From positions 111,506,763 through 111,570,762 of the forward strand of contig CM059188.1 of assembly GCA_030323885.1 (NCBI GenBank): a stretch of DNA of 64,000 nucleotides, given 5' to 3'. Shown here in pieces: positions 21,240 through 32,399 of the stretch. Source of the stretch: Branchipolynoe longqiensis. Its lineage: Eukaryota > Annelida > Polychaeta > Phyllodocida > Polynoidae. The translations under genes and the position numbers were made by a program. Each line of letters starts with the position of its first letter. The first letter of the stretch is position 1. Below the pieces are notes generated by a model. The model saw only the letters and a program-made list of their open reading frames with translations. It had not been told where the DNA came from and ran no database searches.

Positions 21240-23225
21240 TGTCACGCCACATGGTGTGTAGCGCAGTGTGACGTCACGTAGAGTGGAGCCAACTCTCACG
21301 TCATCTAGAGTGTAGCCTATTGTTACATTGCAACATGTAGCTCAGTATGATGTCTTATAGAGTATAGCCTGGTGTCACACCGCATGGTGTGTAGCACAGT
21401 GTGACATCATATAGTGTAGCACAGTGTGATGTCATATAGAGTGTAGCACAGTGTCACATTGCAAAGTGTAGCTCAGTGTGACGTAAAATACAGCGTAGCC
21501 CAGTGTCATATTGCAAAGTATAGCACTGTGTGACGTCATATAGAGTGTAGCCTGGTGTCACACCACATGGTGTGTAGCACAGTGTGACGTCATATAGTGT
21601 AGCACAGTGTGACGTCATATAGAGTGTAGCACAGTGTCACATTGCAAATTGTAGCTCAGTGTGACGTCATATACAGTGTAGCCCAGTGTCACATTGCAAA
21701 GTATAGCACTGTGACGTCATATAGAGTGTAGCCCAGTGTAACATTGCAAAGTGTAGCTTAGTGTGACATCATATAGAGTGTAGCCTGGTGTCACACCACA
21801 TGGTGTGTAGCCTGGTGTGTAGCATAGTGTGATGTCATATAGAGTGTAGCTCAGTGTGACGTCACATAGTGCAGTTCAGTGTCACATTGCAAAGTGTAGC
21901 TCAGTGTGATGTCATATAGAGAGTGTAGCCCAGTGTCACATTGCAAAGTGTAGCTCAGGGTGACGTCATATAGAGAGTGTAGCCCAGTGTCACATTGCAA
22001 AGTGTAGTTCAGTGTGACATCATATAGAGTGTAGCCCAGTGTCACATTGCAAAGTGTAGCTCAGTGTGACGTCATATAGAGTGTAGCCTGGTGTCACATT
22101 GCAAAGTGTAGTTCAGTGTGATGTCATGTAGAGTGTACCCCAGTGTCACATTGCAAAGTGTAGTTCAGTGTGATGTCATGTAGAGTGTACCCCAGTGTCA
22201 CATTGCAAAGGGTAGCTCAGTGTGACGTCATATAGTGTACCCCAGTGTCACATTGCAAAGTGTAGCTCAGTGTGATGTCATATAGAGAGTGTAGCCCAGT
22301 GTCACATTGCAAAGTGTAGCTCAGGGTGACGTCATATAGAGAGTGTAGCCCAGTGTCACATTGCAAAGTGTAGCTCAGTGTGATGTCATATAGACTGTAG
22401 CCCAGTGTCACATTGCAAATTGTAGCACTGTGATGTCATATAGAGTGTAGCCCAGTGTCACTTTGCAAAGTGTAGCTCAGGGTGACGTCATATAGAGAGT
22501 GTAGCCCAGCGTCACATTGCAAAGTGTAGCTCAGTGTGACGTCATATAGAGTGTACCACAGTGTCACATTGCAAAGTGTAGTTCAGTGTGACGTCATATA
22601 CAGTGTAGCCCAGCATCACATTGCAAAGTGTAGCTCAGGGTGATGTCATATACAGTGTATCCTAGTGTCACATTGCAAAGTGTAGCTCAGTGTTACATCA
22701 TATAGAGTGTAGCTTGGTGTCACATTGCAAAGTGTAGCTCAGTGTGACGTCATATAGAGTGTAGCTTGGTGTCACATTGCAAAGTGTAGCTCAGTGTGTC
22801 GTCATATAGAGTGTAGCCCAGTGTCACATTGCAAAGTATAGCACTGTGATGTCATATAGAGTGTAGCCCAGTGTTACATTGCAAAGTATAGCACTGTGAT
22901 GTCATATAGAGTGTAGCACAGTGTCACATTGCAAAGTGTAGCTCAGTGTGATGTCATATAGAGTGTACCCCAGTGTCACAATGCAAAGTGTAGTTCAGTG
23001 TGCTGTCATGTAGAGTGTAGCCTGGTGTCACATTGCAAAGTGTAGCTCAGTGTGATGTCATGTAGAGTGTACCCCCGTGTGACATTGCAAAGTATAGCAC
23101 TGTGATGTCATATAGAGTGTAGCCCAGTGTCACATTGCAAAGTGTAGCTCAGTGTGACGTCATGTAGAGTGTAGCCTGGTGTCACACCATGGAGTATGTA
23201 GCCCAGTGTCACATCACAAAGTGCA
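21240..23225. repeat. 52-bp satellite rich in TGACGTCA
   Basis: About 38 copies of a unit made of two related halves: GTGTAGCCCAGTGTCACATT-GCAAA and GTGTAGCTCAGTGTGACGTC-ATATAGA. The half-unit homology (GTGTAGCnCAGTGTnAC) shows that a roughly 26-bp ancestor doubled. Many units keep the perfect 8-bp palindrome TGACGTCA; others read TGATGTCA. Confidence 0.95.
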
Positions 23226-23298
23226 GTTCACTTACTCTATACATAGGCATAATGGATGACATAAACCCAAAACCTGACTATAGTATATGACAAGAGCT

Positions 23299-23652
23299 TA
23301 AAGTTGCATAGTCCGATGGTTTTGAATTTCTTACATTTTTCTGAGATAAATATATTAAATTGATTGTCATAATCTACTTTACTTTAGTCTGAAGTAACTT
23401 TTATTTTTAATGGCTAACTTTTGAGATATTTGAAGTGTAAATATGTCAGATTAGTTTCGGCAAGCACGCCAAAACTCTGACACCATAGGCTTCTGCAGTA
23501 ACAGCTTCTATTGAATTTACTCAGTATTCCCTTCCATGTGGCAACAAATGCATAATAAGCACATCAGTATCAAAGTTAGATATGTAGAATTAAATCTAGA
23601 TAATATTTTTGGTTTTGAAAAGTTGATGTTTCATCGGACTATGCAGCTTTCA
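23299..23652. mobile_element. MITE B
   Basis: Ends TTAAAGTTGCATAGTCCGAT and TCATCGGACTATGCAGCTTT; the right target base is mutated (TTCA). Confidence 0.9.
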
Positions 23653-23805
23653 CTAAATGCAAATACTTACTCTATACATAGGCCTCATGGATGACATGAA
23701 CCCAAAGCCTGACTATAGTATATGACAAAATGCAAAATACTTACCCTATACATAGGGCTAATGGCTATAGTATATTAGTAAATGACAAAAGCTCAACTAT
23801 CCCCG

Positions 23806-23864
23806 TCCTGATATGACCTTAGATGTTGCTAGGACGTAAAACAACAACAAACAAACACCTAAAT
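23806..23864 (+). mobile_element. SINE A tail 2 fragment
   Basis: CCCGTCCTGATATGACCTTA through TAAAACAACAACAAACAAAC; strongly 5' truncated. Confidence 0.85.
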
Positions 23865-23905
23865 GCAAAATACTTACTCTATTCAAAACCAATGGATGAG
23901 GGCGA

Positions 23906-25100
23906 CTTGGGCATAACAGCTCGCCACAGGGCTTTGGGAGCTAAACTTAATGAAGCAGCTGTCTTAATATATATGTAATGGCCATGGCCCTCCGACTCTC
24001 ACCCTGCCATGCATACATGGAAGAACACCAAGATCCAATATAAGTACGCTTCAACTTGGTTTATTGAACCAATCTGCTCTCCGTGTAGTCCACAGTCATC
24101 TGACCCGCCCCCTGACTCGCCAGATCCCACATTGACTCTATAGGTGGGGGGTGGGGAGGGGGGTGGGGGGGAGGGATCTAGCCACACGCAGTAGAGGGCA
24201 GCCCAGTGGGGGTCTGCCCGGTGCCTAGCCTGCCACCACCTAGCGCAGTTCAGTGTAACTGCGTAGGTGTGCGGCGTAGTCTCCGCCGCTACCGAGTGGT
24301 AGTAGGGCTCATGTACAGACTACTACATATATATAGACAGGATAATCACTTATCAATGTATAAAAAGGCGGAGCGGTTTATCTTTGTTTATTGTGCGATT
24401 TATTACTGCCCAGTAAATTGTTCGCATGTACAACGAAAGTTAATGTGGTTTGGCCTAATACGGCCTGATGGGATCGATCCCTCCGCCTGCTACTGCAGCG
24501 CCACCGCGTGTTCGTGCCCTGCGCCCCACTATTCGGCCAGTTCGCACCGGGTGTTCAAGCTTTGTAACCGGTTAGGCAGTTATCTTAGCCAAGGACTAGT
24601 ATTAAAACTGATCAACCCATACCCATGTTGTCTTTTCTCTTCCAGAGCGTAGCCTAACTTTATATATATATAACAAAAAAACAATATATTTTTTAAATAA
24701 AAAAGGTACCTTGTTATATAGATTGGTCTAATGGTGCTAGTAGAAGTACTATTGCATAAATATCACCCATGAACACCTGGCCCATTTATATCCATTTGTT
24801 TGCATTGCACACTTTTTGCGCGAGGCTGCGGGGTGGTGGAACTATGGTATATTACCAGTATTGTTGCTATTACTTATTAGTCTTACTATTACTCAGTGAG
24901 CATCTGTGAAAGGTCAAAGTTAATGGCCTGTGCTCTAGCTGTCTGTTGCTATAAAATGCAAATCCCGCTGGAATTCTCTGTTTTATGTAGGCGGGGGTGG
25001 GGTGGGGTGGGGGTGGGTGGGTGGGTGTATTTTATGCACTCTGCACCGATAACCTCCCTCTCCAGAGGGCTCCTCTCGTATGGTTACTATATCATAGTAT
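23906..25100. other. Unclassified sequence; possible LTR-like part
   Basis: On the minus strand, TTCAATAAACC near 24060 lies about 85 bases before an end ...GGCCATTACA at 23976, which would fit the 3' part of an LTR. No start, polypurine tract or partner was found. G/T-rich runs at 24145-24175 and 24990-25025. A 148-codon frame at 24206-24652 has no recognisable domain. Confidence 0.3.
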
Positions 25101-25101
25101 A

Positions 25102-25358
25102 TGAGACTGTTTCAAAAGGTGCTAAGCAATATGGGACAAAACGTTGTCCATTGTAGTGATCAACATACTATATGATTATGCATTTGCTCAGGATAAACTG
25201 ATTTGTGTTGTACATGGTGTTTCATAATCCCAATAGAATACATAATGATTTGAAGCAAATGTCCTTGTGCTTTCAGTGTAACTGTTTCTGTGCTGTTTTG
25301 TGTCAATCATTACAATGGACAAAAAAACGAAGAGTTGGCACCTTTTGAGACAGGCTCA
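25102..25358. mobile_element. MITE, 257 bp, TA target
   Basis: Inverted ends TGAGACTGTTTCAAAAGGTG and TGAGCCTGTCTCAAAAGGTG, flanked by TA at 25100-25101 and 25359-25360. The TA duplication suggests a Tc1/mariner-type parent. Non-coding; no other copy in the window. Confidence 0.8.
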
Positions 25359-25493
25359 TATGCATGCACAATACAAAGGCGATTTAATATCACCCTCCAC
25401 AAAAGGGATTTCTAATTAAATAATAATAATAATGTATCTCACACAGAGGAACACTGAGGCATGAGTTGAATCAGATGAAGAATCGGTTTAAGT
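25359..25493. other. Unclassified sequence
   Basis: Nothing recognised. Confidence 0.3.
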
Positions 25494-25730
25494 TGGCTGG
25501 TTGGTTAGTTGGTTGTTGGAGTTTTACGTCCTGGCAACATCTAAGGGCATATCAAGACGTGTGCACTCATGGCGACTTTATAGTGCTGCCCCACTGGGAG
25601 ACTAGACCCCATACTCCACTCAGTCACATTGTCCGAACACTGAACCAACCAGCCATTGCCCTATCCTAACGATGCCGAGCGTAGGGTTAGAAAGCGACAA
25701 GTATCACTTTTGCAAGTCATTGTGTAAAAT
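25494..25730 (-). mobile_element. SINE A, head missing
   Basis: Tail 1 and body to the AAGTCATTG motif; internal deletion of the GGGTACCGACTTG segment. Confidence 0.85.
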
Positions 25731-26291
25731 ATTCCGATAAAACACATTGGTGGGGAATGTGAACTGGTCTATAAGGGATTACAAATGGTCTATAAAGGTA
25801 AATGATGTATAGGGCCAGGGGCATGAAGATATTATGTGGTGCTGGTGATCCTTTACTTGTATTAAATAGTCATTGTGTATTCTATAGATAGTGTGAGATG
25901 GGAACTACTGGTAGTCTGGAAGGAGCTCAAAAGCTCGACTCACAACCCCCTCCCCCCAACTTTTAGTCACTGATCGCCAAGCGCACAGACACAACACGGC
26001 AGGTGAGGCCAAAGCAGCCAAGGCATGGTGGTAGTGGGTAGATCACAGTTGTCATGGTGATACTAGAATGCTTACTGTTGATTGGTGGACCTAGAAATGC
26101 TTACTGTTCATTGGAGGGCATGGTCAGGTGATATGCCATATCAAGTCCACAAACCACTATATAATAATAAACCTGAGGGTGCAAGCTCTCTGTCTTCCTG
26201 CACACTTTATACTCTGCCTTTCCTATACTTGCCTGTAGTGATTTCCTATTAGCCTGCCTACACAACTACAGCTGCCAGACGACGACTTTAC
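25731..26291. other. Unclassified sequence
   Basis: Nothing recognised. Confidence 0.35.
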
Positions 26292-26382
26292 AATTGGTTT
26301 GACTCGACCGGAAATTGAACCCCCGACCTTTCACAGGGGAGGGAGGCCTGCGCTCTACCAATTCGGCCACCGCGTCCAGTAA
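26292..26382 (-). mobile_element. SINE A head only
   Basis: tRNA-like head: GTTTGACTCGACCGGAAATT through CGGCCACCGCGTCCAGT. No body follows, so it is a head-only relic or tRNA-like remnant. Confidence 0.8.
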
Positions 26383-26695
26383 TCGGCTTAAGAAATGCAT
26401 TGTTTTGCAAAGTACGAGTCCCTGTCATGGTAAAACAATTCACTTTCCATAATTCGGGGATCCCATAATGGGTTAGTTTTATTTGGCTCTCTTTTTCCTC
26501 TCGTTTTGGTTTTTTAATTTTACTTCACCCGGCCACCGCCTGATCGGTATTGAAGCGGTGAATCGGTGGGGTTCTTTTTTGTCTTCCAATTAGTAATTGT
26601 ACCCGCATTTATTGTTGGCCTAGCTGGGTCTAACTACGCATTACTTACGGAAATGCCTTTACCACTTCTGAACATTTTTCTTATTCAGTACATCT
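26383..26695. other. Unclassified sequence
   Basis: Nothing recognised. Confidence 0.3.
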
Positions 26696-26940
26696 TATTT
26701 CATGGCTGCACTATAGAAACCAGTGGTCCACAACTGGTTTATCAAAGGCTGTGGTATGTGCTGTTCTGGTGGGGGGAATTGCATAGAAAAGACCCATTGC
26801 TGCTTATCGGAAAGAGTAGTTTATGTGGCGGAAGCGGGTTTCCTCCAAAGAAATATGTCAGAATGACCATATGTTTCACATCCAATAGCCGATGATACGA
26901 AAAATCAATGTGCTCTAGAGGCATTGTTAAATAAAACAAG
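26696..26940 (+). mobile_element. SINE B, head missing
   Basis: Body AACCAGTGGTCCACAACTGG, GTGCATATAAAAGACC-like, CCAAAGAAATATGTCAGAA and tail TTAAATAAAACAAGC. The body resembles RUDI-type SINEs of molluscs, from memory and not verified. Confidence 0.85.
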
Positions 26941-27242
26941 CTTTACTTTGGCTACGCTATATGGTATCCTCCTAGTCTTACCCTTTTGTTATTCACTACA
27001 CCACTGCCATTTTCTATTATAAACGCTCAGCGACAGGATAATGATGATTTTAAAGCAGTGTGCAGTTAGTAGACTCATTTCTAATACAACATAATATGGT
27101 ATATGCTGCGATTTCCTAGACATTTTAATTTGTATGAGGTGCAGAGTAATCTACTTCACTTTTCAGTTGGGTCACATGACCAGAATGCAGCATTCTGATT
27201 GGTTTGTCATGTAATAGTAGCTTAAACGCCATCTCTACAGCA
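26941..27242. other. Unclassified sequence
   Basis: Nothing recognised. Confidence 0.3.
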
Positions 27243-27480
27243 TGAGGTTTTTTTTTGGTACAGTAGTTGATTTGATTAAGTAGGAGAAATTTCAAACGTG
27301 GACGATTGGTCTTCCTCATTCCACTGCTCCTTGCCCTATCCTAATAATGCAGAGCGCCTGGCTAGGAAGCGACAAGTATCAATTTTTAAGTCATCGGTTT
27401 GACTCGACCAGGGTTCCAACCCACCATCTACCAACACAGAAGATGGACGCTCTAACTCATTCGGCCATCCCATCTGGTTG
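27243..27480 (-). mobile_element. SINE A variant with alternative poly(A) 3' end
   Basis: Head (GGCCATCCCATCTGGTTGG) and 5' body are SINE A up to GGATAGGGCAAGGA. They then switch to AGCAGTGGAATGAGGAAGAC... ending TACTGTACC plus poly(A) (read on minus). The same switch and end occur at 57282-57520. Confidence 0.85.
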
Positions 27481-27761
27481 GTCTTCTAATTACAATGTAT
27501 GCAAGAAGGAATACAAATATTGCACCCTGTGCATATTTTAAAATGTCGCTAAGTTAATTAATTAGTAATTAGTTCATATGATCTTATCGGGTCCACTTCA
27601 AGGCATCAAATCAAGGTGATAGAAACATGATGCTTACTAAATATATCATGTTTGTATTTGAATACTTATTCAAGAAAGCAGTCAAGGAAGCACATGTGTC
27701 TTTTATACAGAGCCTTGAAACGTCCACTGCTGTTAAATCATAAACAAAACCACCTATTACC
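27481..27761. other. Unclassified sequence
   Basis: Nothing recognised. Confidence 0.3.
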
Positions 27762-28075
27762 GGACGCGGTGGTCGAATACGTAGAGCGCAGGCTTCCCAT
27801 GTGGAAGGTCGGGAGTTCTAATCCCAGTCGAGTCAAACCAATGACTTACAAAATCGATACTTGTCACTTCCTAGCTTGATGCTCATCATTATTAGGATAG
27901 GCCAAGGACTGGTTAGCTCAGTGTCAGGATAATGTAACTGAGTGGGATATCAGGCCGTGGTATCTCAGTGGGGCAGCACTATAAAGTCGCCATGAATGCG
28001 GACTGTCACAAGTCGGTACCCGTCCTGATTATGACCATAGATGTTGCCAGGACGTTAAACTCCAACAACCAACTA
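27762..28075 (+). mobile_element. SINE A, complete, tail 1
   Basis: Head CCGGACGCGGTGGTCGAATA, box B TTCTAATCCCAGTCGAGTC, body with short internal deletion, tail CTCCAACAACCAAC. MITE B begins immediately after. Confidence 0.92.
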
Positions 28076-28077
28076 TA

Positions 28078-28412
28078 CTTAAAGGTGCATAGTCCGATGG
28101 TTTTGAATTGTTGTCATTTTTCTGAGACAAATATACTTTACTTTAGTTTGAAGTAACTTTGATTTTAAATGGCTAAGTTTTGAGATATTTGAAGTGCAAA
28201 CATGTCAAATTAGTTTTAGCAAGCACGCCAAAACTCTGACACTATAGGCTTCTGCAGTAACAGGTTCTATTACATTGACCCAGTATTCCCTTCGATGCAG
28301 AAACAAATGGTCAATAAGTGCATCAGTATCTATGTTAGATATAGAGAATCAAATCTAGATAATTGTTTCTTTTATGAAAATTTGACACTTCATCGGACTA
28401 TGCAGCTTTAAT
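28078..28412. mobile_element. MITE B
   Basis: Ends TTAAAGGTGCATAGTCCGAT and TCATCGGACTATGCAGCTTTAA-type; TTAA at both ends. Confidence 0.9.
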
Positions 28413-28630
28413 AAAAGTCCATCTCGGGGCATGCAATACAGAAATTGGTATTACCCTCGGTCATATTAGAAAGGTGATTACATATAAATATTAAATTAGA
28501 CAAATATCGATGAAATTGGTAATGAGAATGCACACGTACTACCACCGGCGTAGATATTTTATACACGTATATTTCATTTGGTCAAAGTAGCACTGTGGAG
28601 TGGAGGCCGTACGGGTGTGACTGTGAATTC
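28413..28630. other. Unclassified sequence
   Basis: Nothing recognised. Confidence 0.3.
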
Positions 28631-29363
28631 AGCGGCTGTCACACTACAACGTACGGCGTCAGCGCGTGCCCAACGTACGACAATTTTCCAGTACGTCGGC
28701 ATTCGTCAAACTTTTCAGGGGTGGGGGATAAAAATGTGCATACACACAACGTAACACAGCGTACACACAACGAACGTAACATATGCAGAACATATCTCTG
28801 ACCTATTGCAAGCGTATGAGAGCGTTCATGTGCCTCGCAAAACGTTCACAAAATGCTTGCATACATTCACGGTACGCTGACCAACATTACGTATGTTACT
28901 TAATTGCTAGAAGTATGGCATATACGTTAAGCACGCTTGAGATACAGCAGGCAAACATTCAAAGTACACTAGGAGTACGTTATGCATCCGTTGGCTGTAT
29001 GTGGACTGCGCATTCCCAACAGGCTGAACGTACAGCTAACATATCCCAACATACCCCGACCTACCGCTAACCTGCTCCTAACATACCCCGACGTACACCT
29101 AGCATACACTTAGTGTACACGTAGCGTATGAGGAACGTATGAGCCATACGTCGACATACATTGACAATTTTGAACATGCACAACATTTTTTGAGCGCCTC
29201 AACGCACGCCGACGTAAGACCACCTATGACGCCGTATCCCTAGCGTACCCGACATATGCCCAATGTACACATAACATATGATAATGTATGCCAACATGTT
29301 GGTCGAAAATTACATACATCGGCATATGCTAAGGCCATACGTCGTAGTGTGACAGCCCCTTAA
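28631..29363. mobile_element. Fold-back MITE, ACGTAC-type arms
   Basis: Ends AGCGGCTGTCACACTAC and, inverted, AGGGGCTGTCACACTACG; right flank TAA, left flank mutated. Arms reiterate ACGTAC, AACGTA, CATACG and TAACAT words. Block at 29167-29184 reads TTTTGAACATGCACAA. About 730 bp, no coding capacity. Confidence 0.82.
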
Positions 29364-30494
29364 CATTGGCCAGAGTGTGAAAGTATCTGACGGAGTATCT
29401 GGTGTACGTCACCTTACCATTTCGATATTGGTGATGTCGGGCTCGACCCGCACCTAATACTATTTACCAGCAGTGAAAAGCTAAAAAATGCAACGGGTGC
29501 AAACTGTGTATTCCTTCTTGCAGACATTGTAATTATAAGCCCAAATCCAAAAGGAGGAAGGCTATATCTGCTATTGTTTTTGAGATAATCAAGTTTTATT
29601 AATTAATATATAAAAAAAAGTATGAATTCTGAATTAAAACTGGAATTTTGACCACATATAATAAAACGTCCAATCCCGAGAGGGAAGGCGAGTTCTGCTA
29701 AGCAATTTCCATTGTACACATATAATGGAATTTTAAATGCCATCTGATTTGGCCAAATAGTCATTTTTCAAAGTATGGTATTTTCCTGAAAAACCGCAAC
29801 AAGACTGATTAAATGCAACACAATTCACATTTTCATAGCATTTTAATAACCTTTTAAAAAAAAAGTAATAGTGTTACTTAGTTACTGCAGGCAGACATTT
29901 ATAATTATACTAAAATCCTTTATGTAAGCCGCGTCTGGAATTGCCGGTAAAAAAAACCCACTAACAAATTCAACACTATCGGCAAATTGTAATAGAAGTG
30001 GCTTATTTTAGGAAGGAATATAACATGGCGCCCCCCCCCCCCGGTGTCATACCCCTCCCCCTCCCCCCACCCCCCACCCCCCACCACCACCAAGTTACTC
30101 CACACAACGCCAGACCATTTTTTTAAACCATTACAAAAACCCACAGGACTTGTATTGCTACACGTCATCGCTCCTAGCCAACCCCAGCAAAGACGTGGGT
30201 TACTGGAGTCGGGACTTTTTGCACACGGCACTTGTATTTGACGACTCCACTCGCGGTGTTCGATTTGAAATTCTAGAAACTCGGGTGACCCGAGTCGCCC
30301 GGGTCGTGTTAATCGAACACGGCCTATGGGAATGGTCGGTCGCCCCCCCCCCCCCCCCCCCAGGTTCCGGGATTATGATAGAGCACGACATAACTCGGCG
30401 GAATGATACAATTTACCCTTGGCGCGATTCAGGTGAGTTGGAGGTGGACAAGGGCGTCCTGTGCGCGTTGACTAGATGGTGCCCAAGGGGGTAG
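29364..30494. other. Unclassified sequence with C-runs and a hairpin
   Basis: C-runs at 30031-30042 and 30344-30361. Between them lies an inverted repeat: GTGTTCGATT at 30257 pairs with AATCGAACAC at 30311, with CTCGGGTGACCCGAG in the loop. No gene recognised. Confidence 0.5.
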
Positions 30495-30675
30495 GTACCA
30501 TCTTGTCTTTTTGCATTCTCTCCCATTTCACCAACTCTGTGCTGATATAAGTAACCATTTGACACTGGTGCCAGGCATTCTACTTCTTGTTCCATACTAA
30601 AGCTATTTTCGCCCGTATGTAGACTACGTTGTTGTTCACCCCTGTACTGGAAGTACGGGGTGAATCTTTTATCTA
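30495..30675. mobile_element. MITE E, right part
   Basis: Same sequence as 47476-47652 (CATCTTGTCTTTTTGCATTC through the terminal hairpin CACCCCTGTACT...AGTACGGGGTG and TTATCTA). Confidence 0.8.
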
Positions 30676-30755
30676 CCTTCACCCAATCCCCCCCCCAAAA
30701 AAAAAACACATATTCAACATCTTCTTCAACAACAAAAATCAAGTTATAGCTTAGT

Positions 30756-31161
30756 AATTTAAAGTCCAATATTCTAAACCAAAACTATTATCTGGTTTGT
30801 CGGTTGTTGGAGTTTTACATCCTGACAACATGTAAGGTCATATCAGGACTATTATCGAGGTTTGATCACGCATATATAACGTAGATACTGATGCAGTTAT
30901 TAAGCATTTGTGGCCATATAGAAAGGAATGCTGAGCCAATGTCCTAAAACGTGTTACTGCTGAAGCCTATGGCATCAGAATTCTTCCATGCTTAGCGAAA
31001 TTAATTTTGCATGTTTGCACCTCAGATATCTCCAAAGTTAGCCATTTAAAAAAAGAATTGCTTCAAAATAAAGTTAAAGTTAAATAGATTATAACGATCA
31101 ATCTCATATATTTATCTCAGAAAATGACAGAAACAGAAAACCATCGGACTATGCAACTTTA
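30756..31161. mobile_element. MITE B, split by a SINE tail
   Basis: Right end CATCGGACTATGCAACTTTAA; left end decayed. Contains the 56-bp SINE insertion at 30793-30848. Confidence 0.85.
30793..30848 (-). mobile_element. 56-bp SINE A tail insertion with 8-bp target duplication
   Basis: Only tail and adjacent body are present. CTATTATC flanks both sides (30785-30792 and 30849-30856), so this truncated piece inserted as such. Confidence 0.9.
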
Positions 31162-31162
31162 A

Positions 31163-31519
31163 CTTAAAGCTGCATAGTCCGATGAAGCATCACATTTTCA
31201 AAACCAAAACAATTATCTCAAATTGATTCTACTTATCTAACTTAGATATTGATACACTTCTTAATCATTTGTTGCCACATACAAGGGAATACCGAGTTAA
31301 TTTAATAGAACCTGTTACTGACGAAGTCTATGGTATCAGAGTGTTGACAAGCTTGCCAAAACTAATTTGACATTTTTGCACTTAAAATATCTCAAAACAT
31401 AACCATTTAAAATAAAAGTTGCTTCAATCTAAAGTAAGGTAGGTTATAACAATCAATTTAATATATTTATCTCAGAAAAATGGCCGAAACTCAAAACCAT
31501 CGGACTCTGCAACTTTAAG
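31163..31519. mobile_element. MITE B
   Basis: Ends TTAAAGCTGCATAGTCCGAT and CATCGGACTCTGCAACTTTAA. Directly follows another MITE B. Confidence 0.9.
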
Positions 31520-31529
31520 TGGCCGTGCT

Positions 31530-31585
31530 AATAAGATATGACCTTAGATGTTGCCAGGACGTAAAAGTCCAACAACCAACCAATC
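31530..31585 (+). mobile_element. SINE A tail 1 fragment
   Basis: ATATGACCTTAGATGTTGCC to CAACAACCAACCAATC. Confidence 0.85.
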
Positions 31586-31689
31586 AACTTGATTGCATGA
31601 GCTAACCGATGACGGTTAGGGTGGGGGGGGGGGGGGGGAAGTCAGCATCCACAATTAAGCTTCAGAAACTGACTGGGAAAAAAAGAAGC

Positions 31690-32110
31690 TAAATGCGAAT
31701 TGTTAGAGCGCCGCACCCTCGAGTGAGCTCGGTGACTCGATGGTACGACGGGCCCTGGTCGCCGGCAGGGCGTCGGGCGAATGGCTGCCATCCATCTCGG
31801 CCCGGGACAGCGGCGCGCTTCCAGCACCCATAAAGCCGGCCGCCCGGAGGAACATGTGCGCCGCCCGGCCCCGCCAGGGGGCGCGGGGCGCGCTGAGTGG
31901 CAGCGGCGCATGCAGCGCTAATTGTCTGATTAATTGTCCAATTAAATCTTGATTGGCCCCTGACCCTGTGTGTGGGTGCATCGCGCATGGGCATGCGCAT
32001 GCGCACTGCCCAAGTAGCTCCGGCGCAGGCCGCAGCCTGGAAGCCGCTACTCCACACCCAAACACGCATATATGCTGCCGCACCCCGGCGCATGCGCATG
32101 TGCACACACC
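31690..32110. promoter_or_regulatory. CpG-rich island with homeodomain-type sites
   Basis: GC- and CpG-rich, unlike its AT-rich surroundings. Contains GCATGCGCATGCGCAC (two NRF1-like GCATGCGC words) at about 31989-32005 and CCAAT boxes (GATTGG). A compact ATTA/TAAT cluster lies at 31917-31950 (CTAATTGTCTGATTAATTG). This is the best candidate for host regulatory DNA here. Long frames on both strands reflect GC content; none has a recognisable domain. Confidence 0.5.
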
Positions 32111-32399
32111 TCACCCTCTCACCTCCCCCCCTTCCTTCCGGCAGGGCACAGACACTTCCTTCACCCGCAAACACTCCCTTCCCTCCTGTCAACGGTACAC
32201 CACAAATACATCTATTTCTTTAGCGATCTTTCTGATAAGACAGTGGCAAAATGCATCACTCTCCTCCTCCCTCCCCCACCCCCACCCCCTCCCCCTCCCC
32301 CCTCCACCTGCCCCTCCCGAGGAGGAGAAGGTGGTGTTTCTGAGATGAGTTCACTTTAGATCCCGGGGCTCTGTGTAGAATGGAGGCAACGCTCACTTG
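32111..32399. other. Pyrimidine-rich sequence
   Basis: C-rich runs (CCTCCCCC-type) at 32115-32310; nothing else recognised. Confidence 0.4.

Larger units (their letters stand above)
23222..23905. repeat. ~75-bp tandem repeat split by MITE B and a SINE tail
   Basis: Units with ACTTACTCTATACATAGGC and CTGACTATAGTATATGACA at 23222-23295, 23653-23730, 23732-23795 and 23862-23905. MITE B (23299-23652) and a SINE tail (23806-23864) lie between units. Confidence 0.8.

Noticed and set aside
24206..24652. 148-codon frame
   Set aside because: No recognisable domain or signal; chance frame in unclassified DNA.
23976..24660. Possible solo LTR on the minus strand
   Set aside because: AATAAA and a ...TTACA end are suggestive, but no matching start, polypurine tract or second copy was found.
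26292..26382. Possible free-standing tRNA gene
   Set aside because: It has box A and box B but matches SINE A heads in sequence, including the GTCGAGTCAAACC extension; acceptor stem pairing is not convincing.
31689..32192. 167-codon minus frame in the CpG-rich island
   Set aside because: GC-rich DNA has few stops; overlapping frames on both strands, no domain and no codon-use support.
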